DNA from: an uncultured Cuneatibacter sp.
Lineage (GTDB): Bacteria > Bacillota > Clostridia > Lachnospirales > Lachnospiraceae
DNA: 41,436 nt
NCBI GenBank assembly: GCA_934234215.1
Contig: CAKQHB010000024.1
Coordinates: 1 to 41,436 of the forward strand
Direction of reading: 5' to 3'
Shown here one piece after another: positions 1-7,245 of this stretch. A program made the translations under genes and the position numbers. The stretch's first letter is position 1. The number at the start of each line of letters is the position of its first letter. The notes below the pieces were generated by a model. That model saw nothing but the letters and a program-made list of their open reading frames with translations. It ran no database searches and had not been told where the DNA came from.

Positions 1-93
1 ACCTGTGCAATACAGGATAGCATCCATGTGTCCAGCTTAGTTCGTAAATATGTGTCCAGGATTCTGGGTACATATCACTCCCACACAGGCACA

Positions 94-133
94 CAAAAAT
101 CAGACGCCTCCCAAAAAAAGACATCTGATTCTT
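94..133 (-). terminator. Intrinsic terminator after the c-di-GMP aptamer
   Basis: On the minus strand AATCAGATG pairs with CGTCTGATT (one G-U pair) and is followed by a T run. It lies just 3' of the c-di-GMP-type aptamer, so it is the likely expression platform of a transcription-terminating riboswitch. The controlled gene lies beyond the left edge of the window. Confidence 0.75.
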
Positions 134-151
134 TTATCGAAGCGTATTTGC

Positions 152-240
152 TCCGACAGCAACCGGCTGTCATAACGAATTTCGTCTTAGACCCTATGGC
201 TTTGTGTCCTTGCCTTTCGACAAGTTTACCCATGTATGTT
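152..240 (-). promoter_or_regulatory. c-di-GMP-I (GEMM) riboswitch aptamer
   Basis: Read on the minus strand, the segment carries the class I c-di-GMP aptamer landmarks in order: GGGTAAAC, a GAAA tetraloop closed by a short stem, GGACACAAAGCC, GGGTCTAAG, a small ACGAAATTCGT hairpin, and a closing GACAGCCGG...GCTGTC helix. The family binds cyclic di-GMP and usually controls motility, adhesion, or signalling genes. A promoter (302-330) lies upstream and a terminator (94-133) downstream. The regulated gene is outside the window, so whether the switch is ON or OFF type cannot be told. A covariance-model search would settle the identity. Confidence 0.85.
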
Positions 241-270
241 TTTTATTTCTCTTCGTGATAGAATCGATCC

Positions 271-288
271 TTCGCAGGATCCTGCGAA
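271..288. repeat. Perfect 18-bp palindrome in the riboswitch leader
   Basis: TTCGCAGGATCCTGCGAA is identical to its reverse complement. It lies between the predicted minus-strand promoter and the aptamer, hence in the 5' leader, where it could be an operator or form a hairpin. Its core resembles the AATCCTGC arms of the nearby dispersed repeat, so it may be a relic of that family. Confidence 0.6.
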
Positions 289-301
289 CAATCCAGCAAA
301 T

Positions 302-330
302 ATATTAGCTACTTCCCACACATTTGTCAA
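302..330 (-). promoter_or_regulatory. Predicted sigma-A promoter for the riboswitch transcript
   Basis: On the minus strand a consensus TTGACA (325-330) is separated by 17 nt from TAATAT (302-307). Transcription would start near 295 and run through the palindrome and the aptamer. Confidence 0.6.
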
Positions 331-350
331 TATATTTTTACTATTGCTGG

Positions 351-452
351 AAATAAAAATAGAATCCTGCGGAGCAGGATTCTCCGCCTGCGGCGGGTCG
401 CGAAGCGACAAATTTCTTTTCCGCCGCAGTGCGATCCACGCGTAGCGCTTTT
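351..452 (+). repeat. Dispersed triple-hairpin repeat, copy A
   Basis: The copy has three consecutive hairpins: AGAATCCTGC/GCAGGATTCT with a 3-nt loop, CCGCC/GGCGG, and GTCGC/GCGAC. A CCGCCGCAG segment follows that can pair back to CTGCGGCGG, and the copy ends at GCGCTTTT. It abuts the stop codon of the PAP2 gene. Near-identical copies lie at 11671-11732 and 25356-25460; loop bases differ while stems are kept. It probably acts as an operon-end hairpin (REP-like). Confidence 0.85.
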
Positions 453-453
453 C

Positions 454-1179
454 TTATTTTTCAGCTTCGCTTAAATTTTCAAAATACAGATTCAGTCGAT
501 CGATTCCCTTGCTGTATGTCTGCCGAAATCTTTGCCAGCCTGCCAAACCGTAGCACACCTCCGCCAGCACGATTCCACCAAACACATCCATGATCACATG
601 CTGCTTCGTTGTCAGTGTCGCAATGCAGATCAGCACTGCCCACACCAGAACGCCCGCTTTTGCTCCACGGGGCAGTCTCTGGTTCTTCCGGATGCCGATC
701 CAGCACGACCAGCTCACAAGGCAATGGATCGACGGGAACAAATTGTCCGGCGTATCCAGCCAATATAAGATCCGCATGCACAGATCCCACAAACCATGTC
801 CCGCGACTTCCGGGCGAGCATTCGTTGTCGGAAACGCCAGAAAGATACAAAAACAAATCGTCTTCGCGATAATATCCGCACCAAAAAATCGGTCCGTTTT
901 TTCCGCATCATCGCTGTATCGCACCAGCACATAGTCGCAGCCCAGCCAATACACGATCCAGCTGAAATAAATCAGCACCGTCCACGGCACAAATGGAATC
1001 TGTGCATCCATTGGCAGCGACAGATCGTGATGTACCCAGCTACCCGCAATGACTTTTGCTCCAAAATACATGAGCTGATTCCACAAAAATGGAATAAGAA
1101 TATTCAAAATTCCACGTACCGGCAGCTTCGTCCACCGGGAAATCCATCGCAGCAGCTCTGCTGCTTTTCTCACGATCAT
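454..1179 (-). CDS. PAP2-superfamily membrane lipid phosphatase
   Basis: Multi-spanning membrane protein of the PAP2 (type 2 phosphatidic acid phosphatase) superfamily. The three family signatures are present in reduced form: NARP near the middle, PSIH about 35 residues later, and a terminal KQHVIMD block with the catalytic-type His and Asp. Such enzymes remove phosphate from lipid phosphates; a minority transfer phospho-head groups. The ATG at 1179 overlaps the psd stop as ATGA and has a purine-rich stretch upstream; a longer reading from a TTG at 1218 would overlap psd by 43 nt and is less likely. It is the last gene of a pssA-psd-PAP2 operon, so a lipid substrate is inferred (phosphatidylglycerophosphate or phosphatidate), but the exact one cannot be told. 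Confidence 0.85.
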   Translation of the reverse strand: MIVRKAAELLRWISRWTKLPVRGILNILIPFLWNQLMYFGAKVIAGSWVHHDLSLPMDAQIPFVPWTVLIYFSWIVYWLGCDYVLVRYSDDAEKTDRFFGADIIAKTICFCIFLAFPTTNARPEVAGHGLWDLCMRILYWLDTPDNLFPSIHCLVSWSCWIGIRKNQRLPRGAKAGVLVWAVLICIATLTTKQHVIMDVFGGIVLAEVCYGLAGWQRFRQTYSKGIDRLNLYFENLSEAEK

Positions 1180-2015
1180 TCGCATTCTCTTTTCGGCTGG
1201 TACTGATTTCCGATCCAATCGCCCTGCTGTACCCGCACTTCCGGAAGCCGCTTTAATTTCTGAAGAAGCTCTTTCCGCAGTGTGATTTTATCTTTCTCGA
1301 ATAGCAGAACGATTGTGGAACCCGCCAGCTCAAAATGCCCCTTTTCACTTCCCTTGCAGAAGCGGACATTTTCTTTTTCATTAAAGATGCCACCAACAAT
1401 CAATGCGCCAACTTCCGTCTGCACCACCGGTCCAAAATGCTCCGTCGTCAACAGACTCCAGCATCTCGTATTCAGCGTATACACCGGATACGTCTCACAG
1501 GCAATGGGCTGAACGCTGTGCAATACACCGGGAATCAGATGATGCTTTCCCTGAAATCCATCATCAATGTAACTGTAATGATGATAGTCGGTCGCACACA
1601 GGCGGAAAATCAGGCAATCTCCATCGTGATAATTTTTTGCAAGCTCCGCGTCCTGCAACAGATCCGCCAGACGATAGTGAGAACCTTTGATAAAAAAGCT
1701 GCTGTCCTCCGCAATCGGAAATACACTCAGCAGAGCATCGCACGGACTAATCAGATGCTCCGGTGTCAGATCCATCGGCACCGGCTTACGAGTGCGCACA
1801 AAGAAATCGCGGTAAGAATGGAACGATGCCTTCTGCTTTGCCGTCAGCGGAATGTTATTTTTCTTTGCATACCAGCCAATAAACGGTCTGGACCAACGTG
1901 TCCATAAAAAATTCGCAATGCAGCGGTCAAGATGCGTTTTCTGAATGACTTTTAACAGCGAACGACCTGCTGCCGTGCCGTACAGAAAACGAACAGCTCC
2001 TGTATTTTCACTCAC
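1176..2015 (-). CDS. psd: Phosphatidylserine decarboxylase
   Basis: Converts phosphatidylserine to phosphatidylethanolamine, the second step after PssA. The 279-residue protein has the family's catalytic elements: SPCDA with Asp93, a DYHHY block with His145/146, and AGST at residues 231-234. Psd enzymes cleave themselves at this last motif, turning the Ser (here Ser233) into the pyruvoyl cofactor. Many Psd enzymes read LGST or GGSS here, so AGST is a small variation that keeps the essential Gly-Ser. The start is GTG, with AGGAGGG 8 nt upstream. The gene lies 16 nt after pssA and overlaps the PAP2 gene, so the three are one operon. Confidence 0.95.
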   Translation of the reverse strand: MSENTGAVRFLYGTAAGRSLLKVIQKTHLDRCIANFLWTRWSRPFIGWYAKKNNIPLTAKQKASFHSYRDFFVRTRKPVPMDLTPEHLISPCDALLSVFPIAEDSSFFIKGSHYRLADLLQDAELAKNYHDGDCLIFRLCATDYHHYSYIDDGFQGKHHLIPGVLHSVQPIACETYPVYTLNTRCWSLLTTEHFGPVVQTEVGALIVGGIFNEKENVRFCKGSEKGHFELAGSTIVLLFEKDKITLRKELLQKLKRLPEVRVQQGDWIGNQYQPKRECE

Positions 2016-2031
2016 AGATTCAACCCTCCTG

Positions 2032-2646
2032 TCAAAATGTCAGAACCAGTCCCATCTCCGCTACACCGACCAACAGCATCACGATCTTACCAAATGTCGC
2101 CGGCTTCTTCAGACGGAACGGAGTCAGAAATGCAACTGCGATCACCAGCAGAAGCCACGGTCCGATCTTCTCCATCGGCAGTCCCAGACGACCGCCAAGA
2201 CTCATCAACATCGGAATAATCAGTGCAGATGTTGTCACCGGCAGTCCCATGTAGATTTCTCTGCAGCCATCTTCCTGATCCTGACGCTCTTCCTCATCTA
2301 CGTTAAACCATGCCAAACGGATCAATGCGCAGAGTGCATACAGACCTGCGATGTAAAAGCTGACTTTGCTTGTACTACAGTATGTATAAATAATCATTGC
2401 CGGAAGTACGCCAAAGCAAATCAGATCACTCAGAGAATCGATCTGAACGCCAAACCGCTTTTCCTGTTCGGTTCTCGTCTTCATCGTGGAAGCAACTTTT
2501 CCATCAAACATATCGCACAGACCAGCTAACATCAGACAGATCAGCGCTGCGCGGACATTTCCACTCAGGGTGAATGTGATTCCGGTAAATCCGAACAACA
2601 TTCCGAGGTACGTCAAAATGACTGTGTAATTATAAACTCCTAACAT
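2032..2646 (-). CDS. pssA: CDP-diacylglycerol-serine O-phosphatidyltransferase
   Basis: Integral membrane enzyme that makes phosphatidylserine from CDP-diacylglycerol and serine. The CDP-alcohol phosphotransferase motif runs from Asp45 to Asp74: D45 and D48-G49, Ala52, Gly66, Asp70 and Asp74. The Arg that commonly follows the Ala (DGxxAR) is Ser here, a departure worth noting although the metal-binding aspartates are all kept. At 204 residues with several hydrophobic segments it fits the Gram-positive PssA type. The ATG is preceded by GGGGAG. It is first in the pssA-psd-PAP2 operon and divergent from a two-component system, with a TATAAT-like minus-strand -10 at 2733-2738. Confidence 0.93.
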   Translation of the reverse strand: MLGVYNYTVILTYLGMLFGFTGITFTLSGNVRAALICLMLAGLCDMFDGKVASTMKTRTEQEKRFGVQIDSLSDLICFGVLPAMIIYTYCSTSKVSFYIAGLYALCALIRLAWFNVDEEERQDQEDGCREIYMGLPVTTSALIIPMLMSLGGRLGLPMEKIGPWLLLVIAVAFLTPFRLKKPATFGKIVMLLVGVAEMGLVLTF

Positions 2647-2745
2647 GTGAAACTCCCCTTCTTTTCCTACTCACTCTTGTTTTTCGTTACCTGCGCCTCA
2701 CAGACACAGGATTCCTATTGACACGATTTCTTATTATAAAGAAGC

Positions 2746-2833
2746 TTTCTGAATTTCTTCCAATATAATTTCTGAAGATTTCTGAATTTCACCCTCTGTT
2801 TCTGTTTTGGTTTCTTTGCTCCTGTAGTATAAT
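2746..2833 (+). promoter_or_regulatory. Promoter of the two-component operon with phased TTTCTG repeats
   Basis: TATAAT at 2828-2833 has no good -35 partner (TTTTGG at 17 nt), suggesting activator dependence. Upstream, TTTCTGAA occurs at 2746, 2769 and 2779 and TTTCTG at 2799, so the last three starts differ by 10 and 20 nt and lie on one face of the helix. This is the usual geometry of OmpR-family binding sites, so autoregulation is inferred. Confidence 0.5.
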
Positions 2834-2862
2834 GAAGCTACCAAAAGGATTGGGGACAATAC

Positions 2863-3558
2863 ATGGATACGAAAAAGATTTTATTTGCAGACGATGATCC
2901 GGAAATCCGGGAAGCGCTTCGCCTGCTGCTCAGTTGTGAGGGATATGAAACAATTGAAGCCTCCAGCGGAGACGAAGTGCTGCAGCTGTTAGATGATTCC
3001 GTCGATCTCGTGATTCTCGATGTGATGATGCCCGGCATGAATGGATACACCGTCTGCGCCGAAATTCGCAAGCGTTCCACCGTGCCGATCCTGTTTCTGA
3101 CTGCAAAGACACAGGATTCCGACAAGACGCTTGGCTTTTCTGTCGGCGGCGATGACTACCTCATCAAGCCATTTTCCTATAATGAACTCATCAATCGCGT
3201 GCGGGCACTCATCCGTCGCTGTTATGTCTACAGCGCTTCTGCGGCAGAGCAATCCCATATCATCCGCTGCTGCGGTACGATTGAGATCGACACAAGCCAG
3301 TGTCAGGTGCGTGTCGATGGACAGGAGGTTTTCCTGACGGACACGGAATATCGCATTTTACTGTTGCTTGCTTCTCACCCGAAGCAGGTATTTTCCGTGC
3401 AGTCCATTTACGAGACGATTTGGAATGAACCGTACTTTTACACTTCCAACAATACCGTGATGGTGCATATCCGAAACCTGCGGCGCAAGCTCGGAGACGA
3501 TCCGCAAAACAGTCACACGATCCAGACCGTCTGGGGAAAGGGGTATCGCATTGAGTAA
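2863..3558 (+). CDS. OmpR-family response regulator
   Basis: Two-domain DNA-binding response regulator of 231 residues. The receiver domain (about 4-115) has the acidic pair at 10-12, the phospho-acceptor Asp53 in ILDVMMP, the conserved Thr80 and Lys102 (IKPF). The C-terminal winged helix (about 132-230) ends in the typical VWGKGYRIE. The downstream kinase starts inside its last codons, so the pair is translationally coupled. The target genes are unknown; the divergent phospholipid operon shares the intergenic region and is one candidate. Confidence 0.93.
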   Translation: MDTKKILFADDDPEIREALRLLLSCEGYETIEASSGDEVLQLLDDSVDLVILDVMMPGMNGYTVCAEIRKRSTVPILFLTAKTQDSDKTLGFSVGGDDYLIKPFSYNELINRVRALIRRCYVYSASAAEQSHIIRCCGTIEIDTSQCQVRVDGQEVFLTDTEYRILLLLASHPKQVFSVQSIYETIWNEPYFYTSNNTVMVHIRNLRRKLGDDPQNSHTIQTVWGKGYRIE

Positions 3559-4882
3559 ATGGATTTCCCGCAACCTCAGTGCGCAGTTGTTTTGCTGTGT
3601 GCTGGTATCCCTGCTTATTGCCGGTCTGTCTTTTGCTGTGTCCTCCTACATCGGTGTGCAGATTCTCGATCACACCGTCTACGGAGACGCTTTTCTGGAG
3701 CAGATTGCAGACAAACAGTTTGATCACCTGCAGGAATTTGTATCGGAGGACGATGTAACACCAAATAATCTCTCTCCGCTCTACACCTGGTTTCGTCGCA
3801 GCGTTGGCCGAAAGCTATATCTGGTTCTGTATCAAAATGACCACATATTGTTCGACTCCGCCGCGCCGGTCTCCACGGATGGTCTTCCACTCCTGAATCC
3901 TGAACAATTCGATATTACACTGGAAGACCCGGATTACGGACATGATCTGGTCCTTTCTGATGGCTCGGTCGTACAGGCATATTTATACTACTATTCTGGC
4001 AATATGTATTATGCCTGGAGTACGCTGTTTTCCTTTGGAGTTGCATTTGCCGTCTTTTCCGTCTGCTTTATCTCCTTCGTCCATCGCAAGCTATCCTACA
4101 TCAAGCAGCTCAAGCAGGAACTGGAGATTCTCGCCGGAGGACAACTGGACTTTCCGATCTCGATTCACGGACAGGACGAAATCGGCGAACTCGCCCTTGG
4201 CATCGACCAGATGCGTCGCTCTCTGATTGCTCATCAGGAATCGGAAGATCAGATCCGCCTCGCCAATTCGCAGCTCGTCACCGCGATGTCCCACGACCTG
4301 CGCACCCCTCTGACATCGCTTCTGGCATATTTGGAGTTGCTGGACCGTAAAAAATATTCCGATGAAGAACAGCTGCACCTGCTGATCCACAAAAGTCTGG
4401 AACAGACAATGCGCATTCGCTCGATGGCGGACAAGCTCTTTGAATACGTCCTTGTCTATGCCTCTGAGTGGGAACATCCGGAGCTGGAGCCGATGGATGC
4501 AGATGAAGTCTTCGGACAATTCTGGGGCGAATATGCTTTTTCTCTGGAAAGTAGACAATTCACCGTCAAAACAAACTTTGGACCTCTTGACGGCACTATT
4601 CAGGTAAATCCGGATCTGCTGCGCCGTGCCTTTGATAACCTGTATTCCAACCTGATGAAATACGCAGATCCCTCCGTTCCCATCGAAATCGATTTTCATC
4701 GAGAGGGAGAACAAGTCCATCTCATTCTGAAAAACGGAATCCCCTCACAGATGGATAAAAAAGAAAGCACCAATATCGGACTGAATACCTGTAAGAGAAT
4801 CTTGAAATATCATAATGGAAGCTTTGAGACGGAAGTCACGGAGAAATGCTTTTGTGCGAGGGTGTGTTTGCCGATCCAGTAA
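3551..4882 (+). CDS. HAMP-containing sensor histidine kinase
   Basis: Membrane histidine kinase of 443 residues, partner of the preceding regulator. Order: N-terminal membrane helix (about 12-35), an extracytoplasmic sensor of roughly 120 residues, a second helix (about 157-177), HAMP (about 178-230), the dimerisation helix with phospho-acceptor His248 in SHDLRTPLTSL, and an ATPase domain with an N box around FDNLYSNLMKY and NIGLNTCKRIL as G2. The usual DxGxG of the G1 box is replaced by KNGIP, as in some clostridial kinases. The start is TTG at 3551, supported by AAGGGG 6-7 nt upstream; no ATG is suitably placed. The signal is unknown. Confidence 0.9.
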   Translation: MSKWISRNLSAQLFCCVLVSLLIAGLSFAVSSYIGVQILDHTVYGDAFLEQIADKQFDHLQEFVSEDDVTPNNLSPLYTWFRRSVGRKLYLVLYQNDHILFDSAAPVSTDGLPLLNPEQFDITLEDPDYGHDLVLSDGSVVQAYLYYYSGNMYYAWSTLFSFGVAFAVFSVCFISFVHRKLSYIKQLKQELEILAGGQLDFPISIHGQDEIGELALGIDQMRRSLIAHQESEDQIRLANSQLVTAMSHDLRTPLTSLLAYLELLDRKKYSDEEQLHLLIHKSLEQTMRIRSMADKLFEYVLVYASEWEHPELEPMDADEVFGQFWGEYAFSLESRQFTVKTNFGPLDGTIQVNPDLLRRAFDNLYSNLMKYADPSVPIEIDFHREGEQVHLILKNGIPSQMDKKESTNIGLNTCKRILKYHNGSFETEVTEKCFCARVCLPIQ

Positions 4883-4963
4883 GTACTGAAAAAGCTGAAA
4901 AAAAATCGGGTATGCTAGAAAAAACTGTCCTATTTTCTCAATCTTACCGGGTCAAAATTCGCT

Positions 4964-5014
4964 GAGGTTGCATTTTCGTGCAGATTCCAGTTTTACGAGG
5001 TTGCTTTTTCGTGA
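4964..5014 (+). repeat. Left array of 33-nt-period repeats (2 copies)
   Basis: Two copies of GAGGTTGCATTTTCGTGC, at 4964-4981 and 4997-5014 (the second reads GAGGTTGCTTTTTCGTGA), start exactly 33 nt apart. They are in opposite orientation to the array beyond the other end of the ATPase gene. The inner copy ends 10 nt from the ATPase stop codon. In both arrays the gene-proximal copy ends in CGTGA instead of CGTGC. Confidence 0.9.
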
Positions 5015-5024
5015 TAGTGGCAGG

Positions 5025-6365
5025 TTAGAGCAGCTCCGCCATATACAGTGGCAAATGCACGATTCCATCTTTTTTCATAACATCTTTTGGATAAAGGATG
5101 TATGGTGTTCCGATTACGTTTGAAAAGTGTTTTCGGAATTTGTCCAAGGAGGTATGAGAACGGTAGTTTCCGGATTTGACTTCGACAGGAGAGATTTTCT
5201 TTCCATCCGTAATCAGGAAATCGATTTTCATATGATTTTCCCGATTCTGTGAATCTGACCGAGAGTAGAAATAGAGTCGTTCTCGATGGAGACGCAGCAT
5301 CTGTGCAACGATATTTTCCATCAGCATCCCCTCGTTAATATTTAACTTATCAAATAAAATGGCGCGATACAATTCGTTATCCGTATATTTTTTATCCTGA
5401 AAAGTATGCGTCACTAGTAACCCCGTGTCCGCCATATAGCATTTTTGCGTCGTATGATCTGCGCTCAAATCCAAACCAACGTTGGGATTTGTTGCATTGA
5501 AGCACGCATTCACAATCATCGCCTCGTTCAGCCAGACAAACGAATCCTCGTAAGAACGAAAACGTGCCTGTTTTCCCAGCGAAGACAATTTGTATCTCTT
5601 TTCTTTTTTCGAAAGTTGTCCGGGAATATTGTCAAAAATTGCAAAGACTTTATCCTCGTATCCTTCCGCAAATTTGCTGACATCTTCCCGATATAGCCTC
5701 AAAATCCGCCGTTTTGCAATATCTGCCGCTTCAAAACTATGCTCATCCATATAAGCAAGAACTGCCTGCGGCATACCACCCACTAGCAAATATTGTCGGA
5801 AATCATTCATAATTTTGCGATGCAGCGCAGAACCAAGCGGAATCTTTTCTTCAAAACACTGTCGAATCAACGGATACGTTGCGGTGTCTCCCATTGCCCA
5901 CAAAAATTCTTCAAAATCCAGCGGAAAAAGCTCCACATGATCTTCCTCCGATGGAATGATGATGTCCTGTACATTTTTCTTTAAACGAATCAACGAACCG
6001 GTTTCCAGATAATCATAACGACCATCTGCAACCAAATATTTAATGAGCTGTCTGGCCCGCGGATACTGCTGCACTTCATCAAAAATAATCAGGGAATCTC
6101 TTTGATAAAGCGTCGTCGAGTAAAATGCAGACAATTTCGAAAAGAATAGATTCAGATTGGAACTGTCATAGACAAATAAATCCAGAACATCCTTTGGCGC
6201 AATACCAAAATCAATCAGAATATAACTCTTATACTCTGCACGTGCAAACTGTTCCGCAATAAAGCTCTTTCCAACACGCCTTGCCCCATCAATCATAATG
6301 GCACTCGTTCCTTTACTGCGTTCCTTCCAAGCAACCAGTTCCTGATAAATCTTACGCTTTAACAT
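5025..6365 (-). CDS. AAA ATPase with C-terminal DUF4143 domain
   Basis: P-loop ATPase of the widespread prokaryotic AAA/DUF4143 group, about 446 residues. Walker A is GARRVGKS, Walker B is IIFDEVQ, and ETGS matches the sensor position. The C-terminal part (DUF4143) carries DFLI followed by PVEVKSG, which resembles a PD-(D/E)xK nuclease-like core. The physiological role of the family is not established; mobile, toxin-like, or defence roles have been suggested for such genes. The ATG at 6365 is chosen because GAGGTG lies 7 nt upstream; the longer reading from 6431 has no such support and would run through the promoter. The gene stands alone, enclosed by inverted 33-nt repeat arrays, and looks like an independent module. 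Confidence 0.88.
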   Translation of the reverse strand: MLKRKIYQELVAWKERSKGTSAIMIDGARRVGKSFIAEQFARAEYKSYILIDFGIAPKDVLDLFVYDSSNLNLFFSKLSAFYSTTLYQRDSLIIFDEVQQYPRARQLIKYLVADGRYDYLETGSLIRLKKNVQDIIIPSEEDHVELFPLDFEEFLWAMGDTATYPLIRQCFEEKIPLGSALHRKIMNDFRQYLLVGGMPQAVLAYMDEHSFEAADIAKRRILRLYREDVSKFAEGYEDKVFAIFDNIPGQLSKKEKRYKLSSLGKQARFRSYEDSFVWLNEAMIVNACFNATNPNVGLDLSADHTTQKCYMADTGLLVTHTFQDKKYTDNELYRAILFDKLNINEGMLMENIVAQMLRLHRERLYFYSRSDSQNRENHMKIDFLITDGKKISPVEVKSGNYRSHTSLDKFRKHFSNVIGTPYILYPKDVMKKDGIVHLPLYMAELL

Positions 6366-6375
6366 TCCACTCACC

Positions 6376-6561
6376 TCATACAACAAGCTCAAAATCATCC
6401 TGTACAAGAGTAGTATACCATTCAGGATCACGAAAATGCAACCTCAAAACTTCAGATATTGCACGAAAATGCAACCTCGTAATCGTAAATTTTGTACGAA
6501 AGTGCAACCTCAAAAAGTCTAAATTTGCACGAAAATGCAACCTCCCGAAATTAAAATCCAC
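6376..6561 (-). CDS. Possible repeat-encoded leader peptide (RLHFR repeats)
   Basis: An open frame of 61 codons from a GTG at 6561 runs through the right repeat array and stops 10 nt before the ATPase ATG. Because the repeat period is 33 nt, the product repeats every 11 residues with RLHFR four times. One copy differs by a silent CAT to CAC change. No clear ribosome binding site precedes the GTG, and the open frame may be only a by-product of the repeat length. The left array encodes the same pattern (RLHFR, then RLLFR) on the other strand. Expression is uncertain. Confidence 0.3.
   Translation of the reverse strand: MDFNFGRLHFRANLDFLRLHFRTKFTITRLHFRAISEVLRLHFRDPEWYTTLVQDDFELVV
6412..6441 (-). 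promoter_or_regulatory. Candidate ATPase promoter overlapping the innermost right repeat
   Basis: On the minus strand TATACT (6412-6417) lies 18 nt from TTGCAT (6436-6441). The -35 hexamer is part of the repeat unit itself, so a protein binding the repeat would compete with or recruit RNA polymerase. The -35 match is only partial. Confidence 0.4.
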
Positions 6562-6577
6562 CCAAAAGAGTTACCTC
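6428..6577 (+). repeat. Right array of 33-nt-period repeats (4 copies plus a degenerate fifth)
   Basis: Copies of GCACGAAAATGCAACCTC start at 6428, 6461, 6494 and 6527, exactly 33 nt apart, with unrelated 15-nt spacers. The copy at 6494 has two changes (GTACGAAAGTGCAACCTC) and the one at 6428 begins with T. A degenerate match (11 of 18) lies at the next register, 6560-6577. The array is inverted relative to 4964-5014, so the ATPase gene sits between facing arrays like the body of a mobile element between terminal iterons. Confidence 0.92.
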
Positions 6578-6633
6578 ATGAAATAAACATCTACATACAG
6601 CACAGTAAAACCTCACCTTCACGAATTTTATGC

Positions 6634-6680
6634 AAAAAAGAATGAGGGACAGTTTTTTCGACTGTACCTCATTCTTTTTC
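6634..6680 (-). terminator. Intrinsic terminator of the ftsH-DUF308 operon
   Basis: AAAGAATGAGG-ACAGT pairs with ACTGT-CCTCATTCTTT across a short loop, with A/T runs on both sides. It lies just past the DUF308 stop on the minus strand and may work in both directions. Confidence 0.85.
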
Positions 6681-6705
6681 ATGTATAATTTGCTACGGAG
6701 TTGTT

Positions 6706-7245
6706 TTACTTTTCCCCAATCCTACTGCATGCCAGCACGATGCAATCAATTCCCAATGCAATCAGGTAGAAGCTGATGACGTACTGCACGGATACCCATG
6801 TGAGTACCGGATTGAGCAGCATCAGTACTCCGAGAACCAATCCTATGATATTCAGGATCATTGTCATGTAATAGTGAAAAGGCCGGGCTAATCTATGAAT
6901 CCAATTCACGTTTGCCAGTCTCGAAATGCAGTGTGCGATAAACCACACCGGGAACAGCAGGGACATGACCCATTTTCCGGCATTCGGCGTAATGATAAGC
7001 ATGACACCTGCCATGACACTGAGTGTTCCGGTAATAAGTGACAGCACCGGTCCAAATCCGATAAATCTCGCCACCTCAACATACAGTATGATATCTGAAA
7101 TGCCGGTAATCACTGCCACGATTCCGTACAGAATAATAAATCCAGTCAATGCCTCATCCGGTCGTGTCAGGGTATAAATTCCGAGAACCAGCAGCAAAAT
7201 TCCCTCAATCAGTTTCAGCCAGCCGTAATTTGAACGTCCTCTCAT
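6706..7245 (-). CDS. DUF308 (HdeD-like) membrane protein
   Basis: A 179-residue, strongly hydrophobic protein with about six membrane helices in paired repeats, matching the DUF308/HdeD group. HdeD proteins are linked to acid resistance in enterobacteria; the function in Clostridia is unknown. The ATG overlaps the ftsH stop as ATGA and is preceded by a full GGAGGTGATC ribosome binding site, so it is translationally coupled to ftsH. This suggests a role in membrane quality control or stress, which is inference from context only. A terminator follows. Confidence 0.8.
   Translation of the reverse strand: MRGRSNYGWLKLIEGILLLVLGIYTLTRPDEALTGFIILYGIVAVITGISDIILYVEVARFIGFGPVLSLITGTLSVMAGVMLIITPNAGKWVMSLLFPVWFIAHCISRLANVNWIHRLARPFHYYMTMILNIIGLVLGVLMLLNPVLTWVSVQYVISFYLIALGIDCIVLACSRIGEK

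Noticed and set aside
28..258. 76-codon plus-strand frame at the left edge
   Set aside because: It overlaps the minus-strand riboswitch and terminator, and has no ribosome binding site.
1180..1218. TTG start at 1218 for the PAP2 gene
   Set aside because: It would overlap psd by 43 nt; the ATGA overlap at 1176-1179 is the usual coupling in this genome.
3551..4882. Loss of kinase activity because the DxGxG box is missing
   Set aside because: Similar G1-box variants occur in other clostridial kinases, and the His, N and G2 regions are kept, so no claim of inactivity is made.
6428..6577. CRISPR-like array
   Set aside because: Repeats are 18 bp with 15-nt spacers, too short for CRISPR; no cas genes are present, and the period is in frame and mirrored on the other side of the gene.
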